Assembly (NCBI RefSeq): GCF_028416595.1
Contig: NZ_JAMQKC010000004.1
Location: 1-64,000 of the forward strand
Reading direction: 5' to 3'
From: Aquibacillus salsiterrae
GTDB taxonomy: Bacteria > Bacillota > Bacilli > Bacillales > Amphibacillaceae
DNA length: 64,000 nt
A program made the position numbers and the translations under genes. Below the pieces are notes generated by a model that worked only from the letters and a program-made list of their open reading frames with translations, searched no databases and had not been told where the DNA came from. This document shows positions 44,990-53,889 of this stretch, piece by piece; position 1 is the first letter of the stretch; each line of letters starts with the position of its first letter.

Positions 44990-45231
44990 TCAAGCAAGGG
45001 TCAGCAATCACCCTTGCCTATATATTTATCGTGCTGAAAAGTGTGCTTATTTTATTTCATCCATAAGCTTTTTCAATTCTTCTACCGATAGCTCCGTATA
45101 CTTCGCAACTACTTCGTAAGACATTCCATCTTCTAGCATTTTTTTGCAACCACTTTGTTACCTTCTTCCTTCACTTTTCTTTCAAACTCGCCCAAAGAAA
45201 TTGGCATACTATCGCGGTTAATATAAACCAT
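44990..45231 (-). pseudogene. Rpn-family fragment C, frameshifted
   Basis: Third copy of the Rpn tail. From the ATG at 45231 it reads RDSMPISLGEFERKVKEEGN and then shifts frame at a run of A residues near 45142. LEDGMSYEVVAKYTELSVEEL continues in another frame to a stop at 45047. The terminator-like hairpin at 44990-45020 follows. Upstream sequence (45240-45300) is similar to the segment before fragment E's tail, so copies B, C and E derive from one type of gene. Confidence 0.65.
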
Positions 45232-45738
45232 TTCCTTCCCTCCTTCGTTTCGATAACTTGTTCTCTTAGTTTTTTTGTTAATTCTAGTGGAATTTGTAGT
45301 AGGTAATCAATCTGGGGTGAAGAATGTAATAAACTCTTCAAACAATGGCAATGGCATTATTAACGAACAATTCCAATGTTCTAACAAAGGGTGAATTTCA
45401 CTATGCACTGCATGGCATGTAATTGATTATGATGGATTATAGATAAAGACGATCCATGACTAACACAATTATATCACATAAATAGAACAAATGTTCTTTT
45501 TATTTAATGTCTTTTTAATTAAAAAAGAGAAGTGCGTGACACTTCCCTTCGTTTCGAAACGATGCATATCCTTTTATGTCCACATGTTAAGACAAACCTT
45601 ATATAGGCTGGTTAAAAACGTTAAATGTGGGCAATCATATGCTTTTTACCGTTGTGCTTTGCAGTTAGAATCATTTTCACTGCATTCTCTTTTAATGTTG
45701 ATGTTGCAAGTTATTTGGTGTGCAGACTGTGACAGCAT
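45232..45738. other. Gap between Rpn fragment C and the interrupted gene
   Basis: No supported gene. On the minus strand a hairpin GGAAGTG-TCAC-GCACTTC with a T-run (about 45519-45548) looks like a terminator for the LacI-regulated operon coming from the right. A plus-strand frame at 45491-45742 has no family resemblance and overlaps this hairpin. Confidence 0.4.
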
Positions 45739-45852
45739 CTAGATCATATTGGTATAGCATCCCTTATAACTGACGTATGCCTTTTCACCATAAGCCACCG
45801 CTTCTTCATTTACTCTTTCCTCTAAACTGCCACAAACGAATGTAATTTTCAT
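45739..45852 (-). pseudogene. Distal remnant of a gene broken by IS66, possibly Gfo/Idh
   Basis: This 37-codon frame lies just left of the IS66 element. It reads ITFVCGSLEERVNEEAVAYG followed by EKAYVSY, which resembles the second strand and helix of a Gfo/Idh Rossmann domain. On the other side of the element the first ~11 residues of such a protein remain. Even with the insertion removed the frame is broken by a stop, so the gene was already decayed or deleted inside. The assignment to Gfo/Idh is tentative. Confidence 0.45.
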
Positions 45853-45951
45853 ATCAGGATGAACCGTAAGCCCGAAATATAAAAAAATAGCGCACCTTTA
45901 CGGTACGCACAACGAACAGCCAGCTATCTGAAATTTTTTTCGGATAGTTGG

Positions 45952-47556
45952 CTATTTTGCACATGTGGCTTGGATATTTTCTGACCAAGGCATGTAGTTA
46001 TGTAAAAGATCTGGCTGCTGGTGAATCGGTAAAGTTGGCAGCTCTGTTAGTAGCTTGACTAAATATTGATAAAAATCGATACCATTTGCTTTTACTGTTT
46101 CTGCTAAACTTAGACAAATAGCATTCGCTTTTGCACCTGCCTCGCTTACAGAGAACAGCCAATTTTTGCGACCGATTACGTTGGGACGAATTGCATTTTC
46201 CGCAGGATTATTATCGATTTCTAAATGACCATCATTAAGAAATGCTTTTAAACCATCTGCTCGGCTCAACGTATATTCAGCTGCTTTCGCCAACGCATTT
46301 TTACCGAAGAACAGTGAGCGATCAATCCAAGCGAAAAATTCATCCACGATGGGCTTTGATTCTTTTTGTCTGACTTGTTGGCGTTCTTCTGGTAAGAGGT
46401 GCTTGATTTTACGCTCAATCTGATACAACCGATCGCAGTAATCGACTCCTATTCGCCCGTTTATACTATCAGCTTTTAACCAATAACGCCTCGTGTGTGC
46501 CCAGCAGTTGGCGAACTGCACGTCAGGCAAATGACCGTAAGCTGAATAGCCATCGCAAATCACTGTTCCTTTAAAGCCTGTAATTAAGTCTTCCAATACA
46601 GCTCGGCTTCTTGATAAAGCGCTTTTGAAAAGGACTATAATAGGCCCTTGGCTTGGTACGCTACGGCATACCCAGTTATAAGCGTTCGATTGCCCGGATT
46701 TTCCGTCGGAACGTTTAATGATTTGGGCATAAGTTTCATCCACATGAAGCACAGATTTGGCTGTTAATAATTGCTTAATTAAATCATAAATTGGTTGAAG
46801 CCAATCTTCGGCAGCACGAATAACCCAGTTAGATAGGTTCTTATCATTTGTAAGTAGACCATATCGTTCCCATTCTTTTACCTGGCGGTAAAGAGGCAAG
46901 TACTGAATAAACTTATCATAGATAAGCTTAGCCAAAACAGTTGGTCCTGCAATGCTACGTTGAATGGCAGCTTGCGGTGCTTTCCCACGCTTGATTTGCG
47001 CTTTTTGAGTGGTATCTTTTTTGCACGCCGTGCACTCATAGGCATGCTCAATATGTTGCACACGCTTCATTGTAGCTGGAATGAATTTTGCTTCTTCACG
47101 TGCTATTGTTGTACCTACTTCTGTCATTTGATGAAGACAACAATCACATAGCGTATTAGCTGGATGATGGTGAACTTCTTCTATCTCAATATCGTTGCTA
47201 AATGAATCGTTTCTCTTTTTCTTCGATACTTTACGGACAACGGTATAGCTAACTGTTTCTGTGCTTTGTTCTTCTGTCTGCTCAGAATCGTTAAAAGACG
47301 GATCGTCTTCAAATAAAGAGCCTTGACCGTCTGGTGCTTGATACTTTGACTTTTCTGATTTAGAACCATATAAAGCTTTGGTTAATTGGCGGATTTGTTC
47401 GGTTAATGCCTCGTTCTGTTTTAAGGCCTTATCGAGTTTTTCCGAAAGCCTATTGTTTTGCTGATTGGAATTGGTCAATTGCTCCTCAAGAAGCTGAATT
47501 AATTTTTCATATTGTGCCCCATTATTTGAAGAAACATTAACCATTCGTCTCACCAC
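45952..47556 (-). CDS. IS66 transposase TnpC
   Basis: A 534-residue DDE transposase. It has the IS66 order of domains: an N-terminal coiled coil (residues ~10-60), a Cys-rich zinc-binding region (NTLCDCCLHQ and YECTACKKD) and the catalytic core. The catalytic acids are in LHVDETYAQ, VICDGYSAYGHL and DNNPAENAIRP. HWxHxxRYW-type and FANCWAHTRRYW motifs are characteristic. It is the last and largest gene of the element. The protein is full length with no stop or frameshift. Confidence 0.95.
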   Translation of the reverse strand: MVRRMVNVSSNNGAQYEKLIQLLEEQLTNSNQQNNRLSEKLDKALKQNEALTEQIRQLTKALYGSKSEKSKYQAPDGQGSLFEDDPSFNDSEQTEEQSTETVSYTVVRKVSKKKRNDSFSNDIEIEEVHHHPANTLCDCCLHQMTEVGTTIAREEAKFIPATMKRVQHIEHAYECTACKKDTTQKAQIKRGKAPQAAIQRSIAGPTVLAKLIYDKFIQYLPLYRQVKEWERYGLLTNDKNLSNWVIRAAEDWLQPIYDLIKQLLTAKSVLHVDETYAQIIKRSDGKSGQSNAYNWVCRSVPSQGPIIVLFKSALSRSRAVLEDLITGFKGTVICDGYSAYGHLPDVQFANCWAHTRRYWLKADSINGRIGVDYCDRLYQIERKIKHLLPEERQQVRQKESKPIVDEFFAWIDRSLFFGKNALAKAAEYTLSRADGLKAFLNDGHLEIDNNPAENAIRPNVIGRKNWLFSVSEAGAKANAICLSLAETVKANGIDFYQYLVKLLTELPTLPIHQQPDLLHNYMPWSENIQATCAK

Positions 47557-47644
47557 TTTTCGCCCGTTTTCGTTACTTCTATTATACCATTTGGGACAAG
47601 AAAAATGAAGCTAAAAATGGCTATAAATCAACGTTTTGGTAGAT

Positions 47645-47998
47645 TTAGAACACTCCTTTTGGTGATGGTTTTATTGCTTTTGGCTGCTGAATGGCTAACC
47701 CTTCTAGCAGCCAGCGAACCTCCTTTTGTGAAAGATTGCGTACTTCATTTTCATCTTTTGGCCATTGAAGTTTGCCGTTATCCAAACGTTTGTAAAGCAT
47801 AGCGAATCCATCACCATCAAAGTACAAACATTTATAACGATCCTTGCTCCATCCGGAGAATAGGAAAATGGAATCGCCGTATGGATCCAGTTTGAATGTA
47901 TCCTGAATCAGTGTGGCAAGGCCATCAATCCCTTTTCGCATATCAGTTTTTCCACAAATAATATAAATGTTTTTGACGCTTGTATAATCGTACTTCAC
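47645..47998 (-). CDS. IS66 accessory protein TnpB (Orf2)
   Basis: A 117-residue protein of the IS66 Orf2 family. The signature KNIYIICGKTDMRKGIDGLA is at residues ~9-28 and LFSGWSKDRYKCLYFDGDGFAMLYKRLD follows. It is required together with TnpA for transposition of IS66 elements, though its biochemical role is not settled. Its start overlaps the TnpA stop by 4 bp. It is separated from TnpC by about 88 bp. The length is normal. Confidence 0.93.
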   Translation of the reverse strand: MKYDYTSVKNIYIICGKTDMRKGIDGLATLIQDTFKLDPYGDSIFLFSGWSKDRYKCLYFDGDGFAMLYKRLDNGKLQWPKDENEVRNLSQKEVRWLLEGLAIQQPKAIKPSPKGVF

Positions 47999-48189
47999 GG
48001 ATGTTTCAGCTCCCTCATAATGGTCCGGATTACGTACTCATCTACGCCGCTATGAAGGGAGATTTCAACGTTTGCCATTTTGATTGTGCAAATGCTGGTT
48101 AAAGATTCTTTTGGAGAAGTGGGTGGTAAATCCTTTTTACTCTCGGTATGAAGTGTAACGGGGACGATGGTTAATTTTTGTTGTGGCAT
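47995..48189 (-). CDS. IS66 TnpA-like small protein
   Basis: A 64-residue protein at the first position of the element. The in-frame ATG at 48189 is preceded by AAAGGAGG at about 10 bp, so the longer frame from 48240 is not the likely start. It is shorter than many IS66 TnpA proteins, which are DNA-binding. The C-terminal part (NVEISLHSGVDEYVIRTIMRE) matches the end of the short TnpA type seen in some Firmicute IS66 elements. It overlaps tnpB by 4 bp. Confidence 0.75.
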   Translation of the reverse strand: MPQQKLTIVPVTLHTESKKDLPPTSPKESLTSICTIKMANVEISLHSGVDEYVIRTIMRELKHP

Positions 48190-48282
48190 AGAAAAAGCAC
48201 CTCCTTTGATTGATATAAGTATCATACCAAGGGGTGCCATGTGTTTGAAATGCGTGGTTTAAATGGGGGCTTACGATGAACC

Positions 48283-48312
48283 GCCAATTATACCAATTAT
48301 TAATATCTTCAT
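48283..48312 (-). pseudogene. Start of the gene interrupted by IS66
   Basis: A GGAGGA ribosome binding site (48321-48326) and ATG (48312) begin a frame reading KILIIGIIGG, a Rossmann-like beta strand and glycine loop. It reaches a stop just inside the target duplication. With the fragment left of the element it forms the remains of one gene, the last of the LacI-regulated operon. Confidence 0.5.
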
Positions 48313-48331
48313 AGAGATCTCCTCCTGAAAA

Positions 48332-49153
48332 TTAACCTTTCACTGAACCCGAAGTAAGACCAGAAACGATTCGTTTTTGGAAAAGAAGAACAATCACAAC
48401 AATCGGAATTGTAACGATGACCGTTGCAGCTGTAATATCTCCCCATGGTACCGTAAATTCACTTTGATACATGGCAAGACCAACAGGTATTGTTCTCCAC
48501 TCATTCTCCGTATTGATGGTTAAAGCAAATAAAAACTCATTCCAGGCTGCAATAAAGACTAAGATGGCTGTTGTAAACACACCCGGTGCCGCGAGAGGAA
48601 AAATAATTTTTCTGTATGTTTGTAAAGGTGTCGCCCCATCCAGTTTAGCTGACTCTTCCAGTTGCGTAGGGATCTTTTGAAAAAAAGTAGACAAGAGCCA
48701 GATTGCCAGTGGCAAACTTACCGTAATATACGGAATAACCAAACCACCATAACTATTTCGAAGCCCGAGACTCGAAATCAAGTTATATATCGGTGAAATG
48801 ATTGCAACCTGAGGAAACATTGCAGACGCGAGTACCAAACCTAGAAATAAACCTTTAAAACGAATAGGTAGCCTTGTAACAGCATATGCCGACATCGACG
48901 CCAGACCCACTGCTACTAATGTTGTAATTGAAGAAACTACAAAACTGTTCCACATGTATTTTAAAAGAGGCTGAGATGTTAGCGCTGATTTATAGGAACT
49001 CATTGTAACATTTGAAGTAAACCAATCAAATGAAGAGAATATTTCTTTTGTCGGTTTAATTGACGTTAAAAACACCCATATGAATGGAAACATGGTTAGA
49101 AAAATAAAAATTGCTATCGTAATATAAAAGCTAATACCTGCCTTCTTATTCAT
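48332..49153 (-). CDS. Sugar ABC transporter permease, MalG type (second operon)
   Basis: A 273-residue CUT1 permease with six membrane helices. The EAA loop reads LEESAKLDGATPLQTYRKIIFPLAAPG. It ends with GLTSGSVKG, typical of MalG-like proteins. GGAGGGG precedes the ATG. It pairs with the loop-bearing permease encoded 12 bp upstream. No ATPase is encoded in this operon, so a shared MsmX-type ATPase is likely. Confidence 0.92.
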   Translation of the reverse strand: MNKKAGISFYITIAIFIFLTMFPFIWVFLTSIKPTKEIFSSFDWFTSNVTMSSYKSALTSQPLLKYMWNSFVVSSITTLVAVGLASMSAYAVTRLPIRFKGLFLGLVLASAMFPQVAIISPIYNLISSLGLRNSYGGLVIPYITVSLPLAIWLLSTFFQKIPTQLEESAKLDGATPLQTYRKIIFPLAAPGVFTTAILVFIAAWNEFLFALTINTENEWRTIPVGLAMYQSEFTVPWGDITAATVIVTIPIVVIVLLFQKRIVSGLTSGSVKG

Positions 49154-49165
49154 AGATATCCCCTC

Positions 49166-50551
49166 CTATCTGTTTGCCTTTTTCTCAAAAAGATCACTTC
49201 CAATGAATCGAATAAAAAGAACACTGATTAGAACAATGCAAAGGAAGACAATAATAGAGAGTGCAGATCCAGCACCAAAGTTTTGTTGCGAGAAAAAAGT
49301 TTTGTACGCGTAGACCGAAATGGATTCTGTAGAATTAGCAGGGCCACCACCGGTTAATACGTAAATTAAGTCAAATACACGAAAAGCATCAAGCGTTCGA
49401 AATAGCACGGCGACTAAAATAGTTGATTTTAGCATTGGTAACGTAATCTTAAAAAACTGGTTGAAGCGATTTGCCCCATCAACCTGAGCCGCTTCATATA
49501 ATTGGCCAGGTATTGTCTGCAGACCTGCTAGGAGTAGAAGTGCCATATAGGGTGTTGTCTTCCATACGTCAGCTAGAATGATAGAAATGACTCCACCTGC
49601 ACTAGTTGATAATAAATATCCAGTGTCAGCAATTAGCCCGATTCTTTCCAAATAATAAGCGATAATACCAGATTGACCATCATATAGAAAACGCCACATC
49701 ATTGCTGCAACAGCAGTAGGGATCGCCCATGGAATTAGTACTGAAACCCTAACTAATCCCCTTCCGTGAAATACACGGTTAATGATTAATGCAATGATTA
49801 AACCGAATACCAACTCAAGTAAAACAGAAATTACAGTAAACATAGAAGTGAGAGATAATGACGACCACATCCGTCCGTCAAACAAATAATTAATATAATG
49901 TTCAAATCCAATAAAATTTGATTGAAGAATACTAGATTCGAGTGTAGTAAGTTGCTCCTTCACCGTTTTAATCGCGTTTGCCATATCAGTGGAGCTAGCT
50001 TCTACTCTTGATAAGATGTTAAGTGTTTCCTGTATGTAATTCTTGTAGGTTAAAGCAAAATCATTATCAATACTTGAATACCTTAGCTCATCATCGTTAA
50101 CAGGTTCGAAGTTTATTAACATCTCTTCAACCATTTGATACTTTTGTTCTATCTCGGTATCTGCAAGCAATTGCTGGTGGAAACTGTCTAGGCCTGCAAT
50201 CAAATCACTAAAGGTTTCTTTTTGCAATCCTGTTTCGTCAAAACTTTGGAGATTCTTCATTGAATTATTAACAAGAAAGTAATTGTCCGCATAGCGCTCT
50301 AAATCTATATGAGCACTGAGCATCTTTTCGGAACGTGTCGGATCATTCAATTGGTAATCAAACATACTGTTCCAAAATGAAACTGTTATGGGCCATATAA
50401 TAACTGCAATAATTAAGATAATAGACGGGAGAATCATCAAATAGCCTAACTGTTTTTCATTTAATGAAAATGATCTTTTTCGGTTGACCTTATTGTTATC
50501 CCTCTTAATCGATGTTACCGATTTTGAGAGAGAGGTATTATGGTTATCCAT
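49166..50551 (-). CDS. Sugar ABC transporter permease, MalF type with large extracytoplasmic insertion
   Basis: A 461-residue CUT1 permease. TM1 is LGYLMILPSIILIIAVIIW (about residues 34-52). About 150 residues of mostly helical, charged sequence follow (residues ~62-215) before the remaining five helices. The EAA loop is LYEAAQVDGANRFNQFFKITLPML. Most CUT1 permeases are about 300 residues. The insertion recalls the P2 loop of E. coli MalF, but I do not see sequence likeness to it. It could contact the binding lipoprotein or cell wall. The operon is otherwise normal. Confidence 0.9.
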   Translation of the reverse strand: MDNHNTSLSKSVTSIKRDNNKVNRKRSFSLNEKQLGYLMILPSIILIIAVIIWPITVSFWNSMFDYQLNDPTRSEKMLSAHIDLERYADNYFLVNNSMKNLQSFDETGLQKETFSDLIAGLDSFHQQLLADTEIEQKYQMVEEMLINFEPVNDDELRYSSIDNDFALTYKNYIQETLNILSRVEASSTDMANAIKTVKEQLTTLESSILQSNFIGFEHYINYLFDGRMWSSLSLTSMFTVISVLLELVFGLIIALIINRVFHGRGLVRVSVLIPWAIPTAVAAMMWRFLYDGQSGIIAYYLERIGLIADTGYLLSTSAGGVISIILADVWKTTPYMALLLLAGLQTIPGQLYEAAQVDGANRFNQFFKITLPMLKSTILVAVLFRTLDAFRVFDLIYVLTGGGPANSTESISVYAYKTFFSQQNFGAGSALSIIVFLCIVLISVLFIRFIGSDLFEKKANR

Positions 50552-50616
50552 CTAAGGGCCCCTTTCTTTTATTTTAGGGGAGATGAACGATTCATCTCCC
50601 CTATATGATTATTATG

Positions 50617-51945
50617 TTATTGGTCTAAAGCTTCCGTAATTTTCTTTTCCATGTTCTCAACAGCTTGTTGAGCTGTAATATCACCAACAAGGGCACTTGA
50701 AAGTTCAATTTGCATAATATCAGAAACTTCAGGATAGATTCCTGTTACCGGACGTGGAACTGCAGTCAATAATGTTTCAACAAAATCAGGATTTCCAAAA
50801 ATCGGCACAGCTTCAGTAACATCCTCATCTTCATAGAGAGCTTCAATGGTAGGAGGTCTTCCGTCTGTCATAGCAGAAATCTTCTGTCCTTCTTCACCCG
50901 TGATGAATTTCACAAACTTCCAAGCTTCCTCGGTATTTTCAGTAAATCGACTAATCATCGTCATCCATCCACCTAAAGTAGCTGCAGAGCCTTTATCACC
51001 AGCAGGAAGTAAAGCTGTTCCTACATTTTCACTTACAACAGAACGTTCTTCATCTAGGGCTGAATTCCACATGTAGGGCCAATTTCGTGCGAATACTGCG
51101 TGTCCATCTATAAATGCTGTTTCTGTTTCAAGTTCGCGAAAGTTTACGATGTTACTAGGTGTAATGTCCGATTGAACAATCTCAATCATTTTTTCAATTC
51201 CTTTGATTGCTTCTGGGCTATTTATTACAACTTCCCCATTCTCGTCAATCACACTTCCCCCATAGCCTTCGATAAATTCAATAGCATTTACAACCAATCC
51301 TTCATATTGATTCGCCTGCAAAGCATATCCGATGTCTGTGCCGTTTTCCCCTTTATATTCTTCAGCCATTTCTATTAATTCATCCCAAGTTGTTGGAGGG
51401 GTTTCAACAATGTCTTTCCTATAAAATAGTAGTGCTGCATTAGTGTAACGAGGTATCGCCCACTGCCTACCATCTATATTACCGGCACGAACAGTTCCAG
51501 GAAAATACTCATCTAACTTTATATTGTCTCTTTCAATAAAACGGTCAAGAGGTAATGAATATTCAGATTGTACAAATTCTGCCGGCCAAATGACATCAGC
51601 ATCGAATACATCAATTTCTGAACTTTTTCCCGCAAATGTAGTGACAAAGTAGTCATGTGCTGCACTCGTATCCGGCAATTCAAGTAGATTAATTTTAATG
51701 TTTGGATTTTTTTCTTCAAACGCTTGAATTAATGGGTCTACATTACCAGCTTTAGACTTTGCCCATGTAATTGTGATAGTTTCTTCTTCCATTTTTTCAG
51801 TTACTTCTGGTTCTTCAGTTTTGTTACTTCCTTCATCGTTTTCGGATGACTCAGGCGTAGTTGTCTTCCCTTGCCCACTACACGCCGCTAATATCAAAAT
51901 AAATGTAATTATTAAAAAATAAAGTAACGATTTTGCTTTCATCAT
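50617..51945 (-). CDS. Sugar ABC transporter substrate-binding lipoprotein (second operon)
   Basis: A 442-residue cluster 1 solute-binding lipoprotein. The signal peptide ends LILAACSG, so the mature N-terminus is a lipidated Cys at about residue 22. An acidic, Glu/Thr-rich linker follows. The sugar-binding fold is shown by ITWAKSKAGNVDPLIQAFEEKNPNI near the start, WAIPRYTNAALLFYRKDI and ALLPAGDKGSAATLGGWMTMI. The ligand is unknown; the TreS/MalE-like group (trehalose, maltose and similar) is one possibility. The start is one of two consecutive ATGs behind GAGGAGG. It is 27 bp from the LacI-type regulator gene. Confidence 0.92.
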   Translation of the reverse strand: MMKAKSLLYFLIITFILILAACSGQGKTTTPESSENDEGSNKTEEPEVTEKMEEETITITWAKSKAGNVDPLIQAFEEKNPNIKINLLELPDTSAAHDYFVTTFAGKSSEIDVFDADVIWPAEFVQSEYSLPLDRFIERDNIKLDEYFPGTVRAGNIDGRQWAIPRYTNAALLFYRKDIVETPPTTWDELIEMAEEYKGENGTDIGYALQANQYEGLVVNAIEFIEGYGGSVIDENGEVVINSPEAIKGIEKMIEIVQSDITPSNIVNFRELETETAFIDGHAVFARNWPYMWNSALDEERSVVSENVGTALLPAGDKGSAATLGGWMTMISRFTENTEEAWKFVKFITGEEGQKISAMTDGRPPTIEALYEDEDVTEAVPIFGNPDFVETLLTAVPRPVTGIYPEVSDIMQIELSSALVGDITAQQAVENMEKKITEALDQ

Positions 51946-51972
51946 AAAAACCTCCTCTAGTTACTGATTATT

Positions 51973-52989
51973 TCAGATAGTTTTAACAGAATTTCTTTCG
52001 ATAAGATTTGCCTTTAGAATAATTTCCTCGGATCGCATTGACTGAATGTTATTGATAGATTCAATCATTTTCTGAATTGTTATTTTACCCATCTGTTCGA
52101 TGGGCTGTTGTATTGTCGTCAATTCCGGGGAAACGAATGTCCCTATTGGCTGGTTATCGAAACCCATAACTGATATATCCTGAGGAACTTTCCACCCGGA
52201 ATCTAGTGCTGCTTTGATAAATCCAACAGCTATTTCATCCCCTCCACTAAAAACTGCAGTTGGCCTAACTCTCATATTTGCAACATTATTAAAAACCTCA
52301 ATACCACCGGCAGTTCCGTATACATTGTCAAAGATCCAGTCCTTATTAATTTTTAAACCTGATTCTTTCAGTGCTTTTTCATAGCCTTGTTTTCTTCCGA
52401 CCGAAATGTTAAATTGCGATATACCGCCACAAAAAGCAATTTTCTCATGCCCGTTGTCAATAAAATGTTTAGTTCCAATATACGCGGCTTCCTCGTGATC
52501 AAGACCAATGCTCGGGACTTCTACCTTTGGATCAAATTGATTACAACAAACGATAGGACCATAATTAACAAATTCTTTTATGTTTTCCCAGTAGTTGGCC
52601 ATTGAAGCAAGAATAATGCCGTCGACTTGATTTGTAATGAGTAATCTAAGAAAATCAATTTCTTTTTTCTTACTATTTCGAGTGTTACAAAGTAATAACT
52701 GGTATCCCAATTTTATGACATCTTTCTCAAGTTCCTCTAACAACAATCCAAAGAATGGATTGCTAATACTTGAAACTATGACAGCAATTGTTTTAGTTTT
52801 TATATTTCGTAGGCGCTGTGCAGAAACATTAGGCATATAATCTAATTGTTCTATTGCTTCCTTGACTTTTTTTCTTTTTTCTTCACTGACATGGGGATGG
52901 TCATTGATAACCCTTGAAACTGTTCCCCTTGATACCCCCGATAGTCTAACAACATCTTCAATTGTTATAGCTTTTGTCTTTATTTTCAT
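51973..52989 (-). CDS. LacI-family transcriptional regulator
   Basis: A 338-residue LacI/GalR repressor. The helix-turn-helix reads AITIEDVVRLSGVSRGTVSRVINDHPHVSEEKR, with YMPNVSAQRLR as the hinge. The sugar-binding domain has TIAVIVSSISNPFFGLLLEELE, DGIILASMAN, NGHEKIAFCGG and ISVMGFDNQPIG. It is the first gene of the operon and is probably autoregulated through two identical operators at 53045-53092. GAGGTGG precedes the ATG. The effector is presumably the sugar imported by the transporter encoded downstream. Confidence 0.93.
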   Translation of the reverse strand: MKIKTKAITIEDVVRLSGVSRGTVSRVINDHPHVSEEKRKKVKEAIEQLDYMPNVSAQRLRNIKTKTIAVIVSSISNPFFGLLLEELEKDVIKLGYQLLLCNTRNSKKKEIDFLRLLITNQVDGIILASMANYWENIKEFVNYGPIVCCNQFDPKVEVPSIGLDHEEAAYIGTKHFIDNGHEKIAFCGGISQFNISVGRKQGYEKALKESGLKINKDWIFDNVYGTAGGIEVFNNVANMRVRPTAVFSGGDEIAVGFIKAALDSGWKVPQDISVMGFDNQPIGTFVSPELTTIQQPIEQMGKITIQKMIESINNIQSMRSEEIILKANLIERNSVKTI

Positions 52990-53044
52990 TATTCCACCTC
53001 AGACTATAAATCTACTAATATTTTATCCCTCCTACGTTTCACCG

Positions 53045-53092
53045 TTGGGAACGTTCACATAGAGGTCGTTTTTAAATTGGGAACGTTCACAC
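53045..53092. promoter_or_regulatory. Two tandem LacI-type operators
   Basis: TTGGGAACGTTCACA occurs twice (53045-53059 and 53077-53091), exactly 32 bp apart, which puts both on the same face of the helix. The core GAACGTTC is a perfect palindrome with a central CG, as expected for LacI-family sites. They start 56 bp upstream of the LacI-type gene. Confidence 0.82.
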
Positions 53093-53113
53093 TTCCACGG
53101 TAACAATATAACA

Positions 53114-53127
53114 CGTAAGCGCTTTCT
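53114..53127. promoter_or_regulatory. Probable CcpA cre site upstream of the LacI-regulated operon
   Basis: On the minus strand AGAAAGCGCTTACG is close to the cre consensus TGWAANCGNTNWCA, differing at the first and last positions. It lies about 22 bp upstream of the second LacI-type operator, so glucose repression is likely in addition to the specific regulator. Confidence 0.55.
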
Positions 53128-53530
53128 TTGCAACAATATTTTAAAATTCATTATATATTTACTAACATTCACAAAACTTTGTATGTTCAAAAGCTCGATT
53201 GACTGTTACAGCGATACACATTCGAGATAATCTATCAGCGCCATCACTACTATAACGATTCTGTACCTAGTAAACATAAAAGTTGTATGCTCTATAGGAG
53301 AGTCATAAGATCTGCCTTGGAGTTCCTTTTGAAGTTTTGAAAAGAGATTTAGTCGTTTTAAATAAGTAATCAATGTCCCAGTGCATTCCATAAATGCGTA
53401 TTAACTCTTTTCACTAAACGTACAGTTCATTACTCCTATAGCTAACCACTGACTTTTCTAATTTCGGTTTCGCACAAAAAAACGCAGGAACTATTCTTTT
53501 AGAGAACAATCGGAAGTTTTGCGATAAAGA

Positions 53531-53568
53531 AGACATAACTAGCGGATTTGATCTGCTAGTTATGTCTT
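53531..53568 (+). terminator. Strong hairpin terminator upstream of the amidase
   Basis: A near-perfect 15-bp stem (GACATAACTAGCGGA with TCTGCTAGTTATGTC) with a short loop is followed by CTTTTTCTG on the plus strand. There is no plus-strand gene just upstream, so it may shield the amidase from read-through or be the leftover end of a deleted gene. Confidence 0.75.
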
Positions 53569-53746
53569 TTTCTGATTATGTATTAAGCGTACACGTGAAA
53601 TTTCTGATTGTCACAGAAGAATGGTTTAATGATACCTGATACTTTAATGGACATTTGTCCTTTTGAAGTACCAGGTACCTTTTTTCGGAGCTCAACGAAC
53701 TGCCAAACGGGAGTTAAGATTGTAGGTTAACTACCGTTGTGGATGT

Positions 53747-53760
53747 GCAAGAACCCTCTC
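53747..53760 (+). repeat. Direct repeat left of the amidase
   Basis: GCAAGAACCCTCTC occurs here and again at 55517-55530, the other side of the amidase gene. Including flanks, 18 of 20 bases agree. It may mark a duplication or exchange boundary around the gene. Confidence 0.55.
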
Positions 53761-53889
53761 AGCCATTTAAAAAATATGTCGACTAGTTGTTTGTGATAAA
53801 TCCTAACACGATTAGTTATTTCCCTTTATTAATCGTTTAGAATTACTAAACATAAAGATAAAATCTTTCAATAACAGGAGGGAAACCGA

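Larger units (their letters stand above)
45866..48274 (-). mobile_element. IS66-family insertion sequence, 2409 bp
   Basis: The element carries tnpA-, tnpB- and tnpC-type genes in the usual order. Its ends share GTAAGCCC as terminal inverted repeats (45866 inward, and ending at 48274). GATGAACC occurs exactly at 45858-45865 and again at 48275-48282, an 8-bp target duplication as expected for IS66. It inserted into an already damaged gene at the end of the LacI-regulated sugar operon. All three genes look intact and the duplication is perfect, so the insertion may be recent. Confidence 0.93.
53128..53889. other. 760-bp region between the LacI operon and the amidase
   Basis: No gene is supported; a 61-codon minus-strand frame at 53206-53391 has no family resemblance. 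There are two strong plus-strand terminator hairpins. One is at 53531-53566 (15-bp stem GACATAACTAGC... with T-run). The other is at 53628-53689, built from GATACCTGATACTT and AAGTACCAGGTACC arms and ending in a T-run. The second shares the GGTACC motif with the repeat at 405-417. The amidase promoter is probably between 53760 and 53860. Confidence 0.55.

Noticed and set aside
45491-45742. 83-residue plus-strand frame
   Set aside because: No family match; it overlaps a minus-strand terminator and is probably non-coding.
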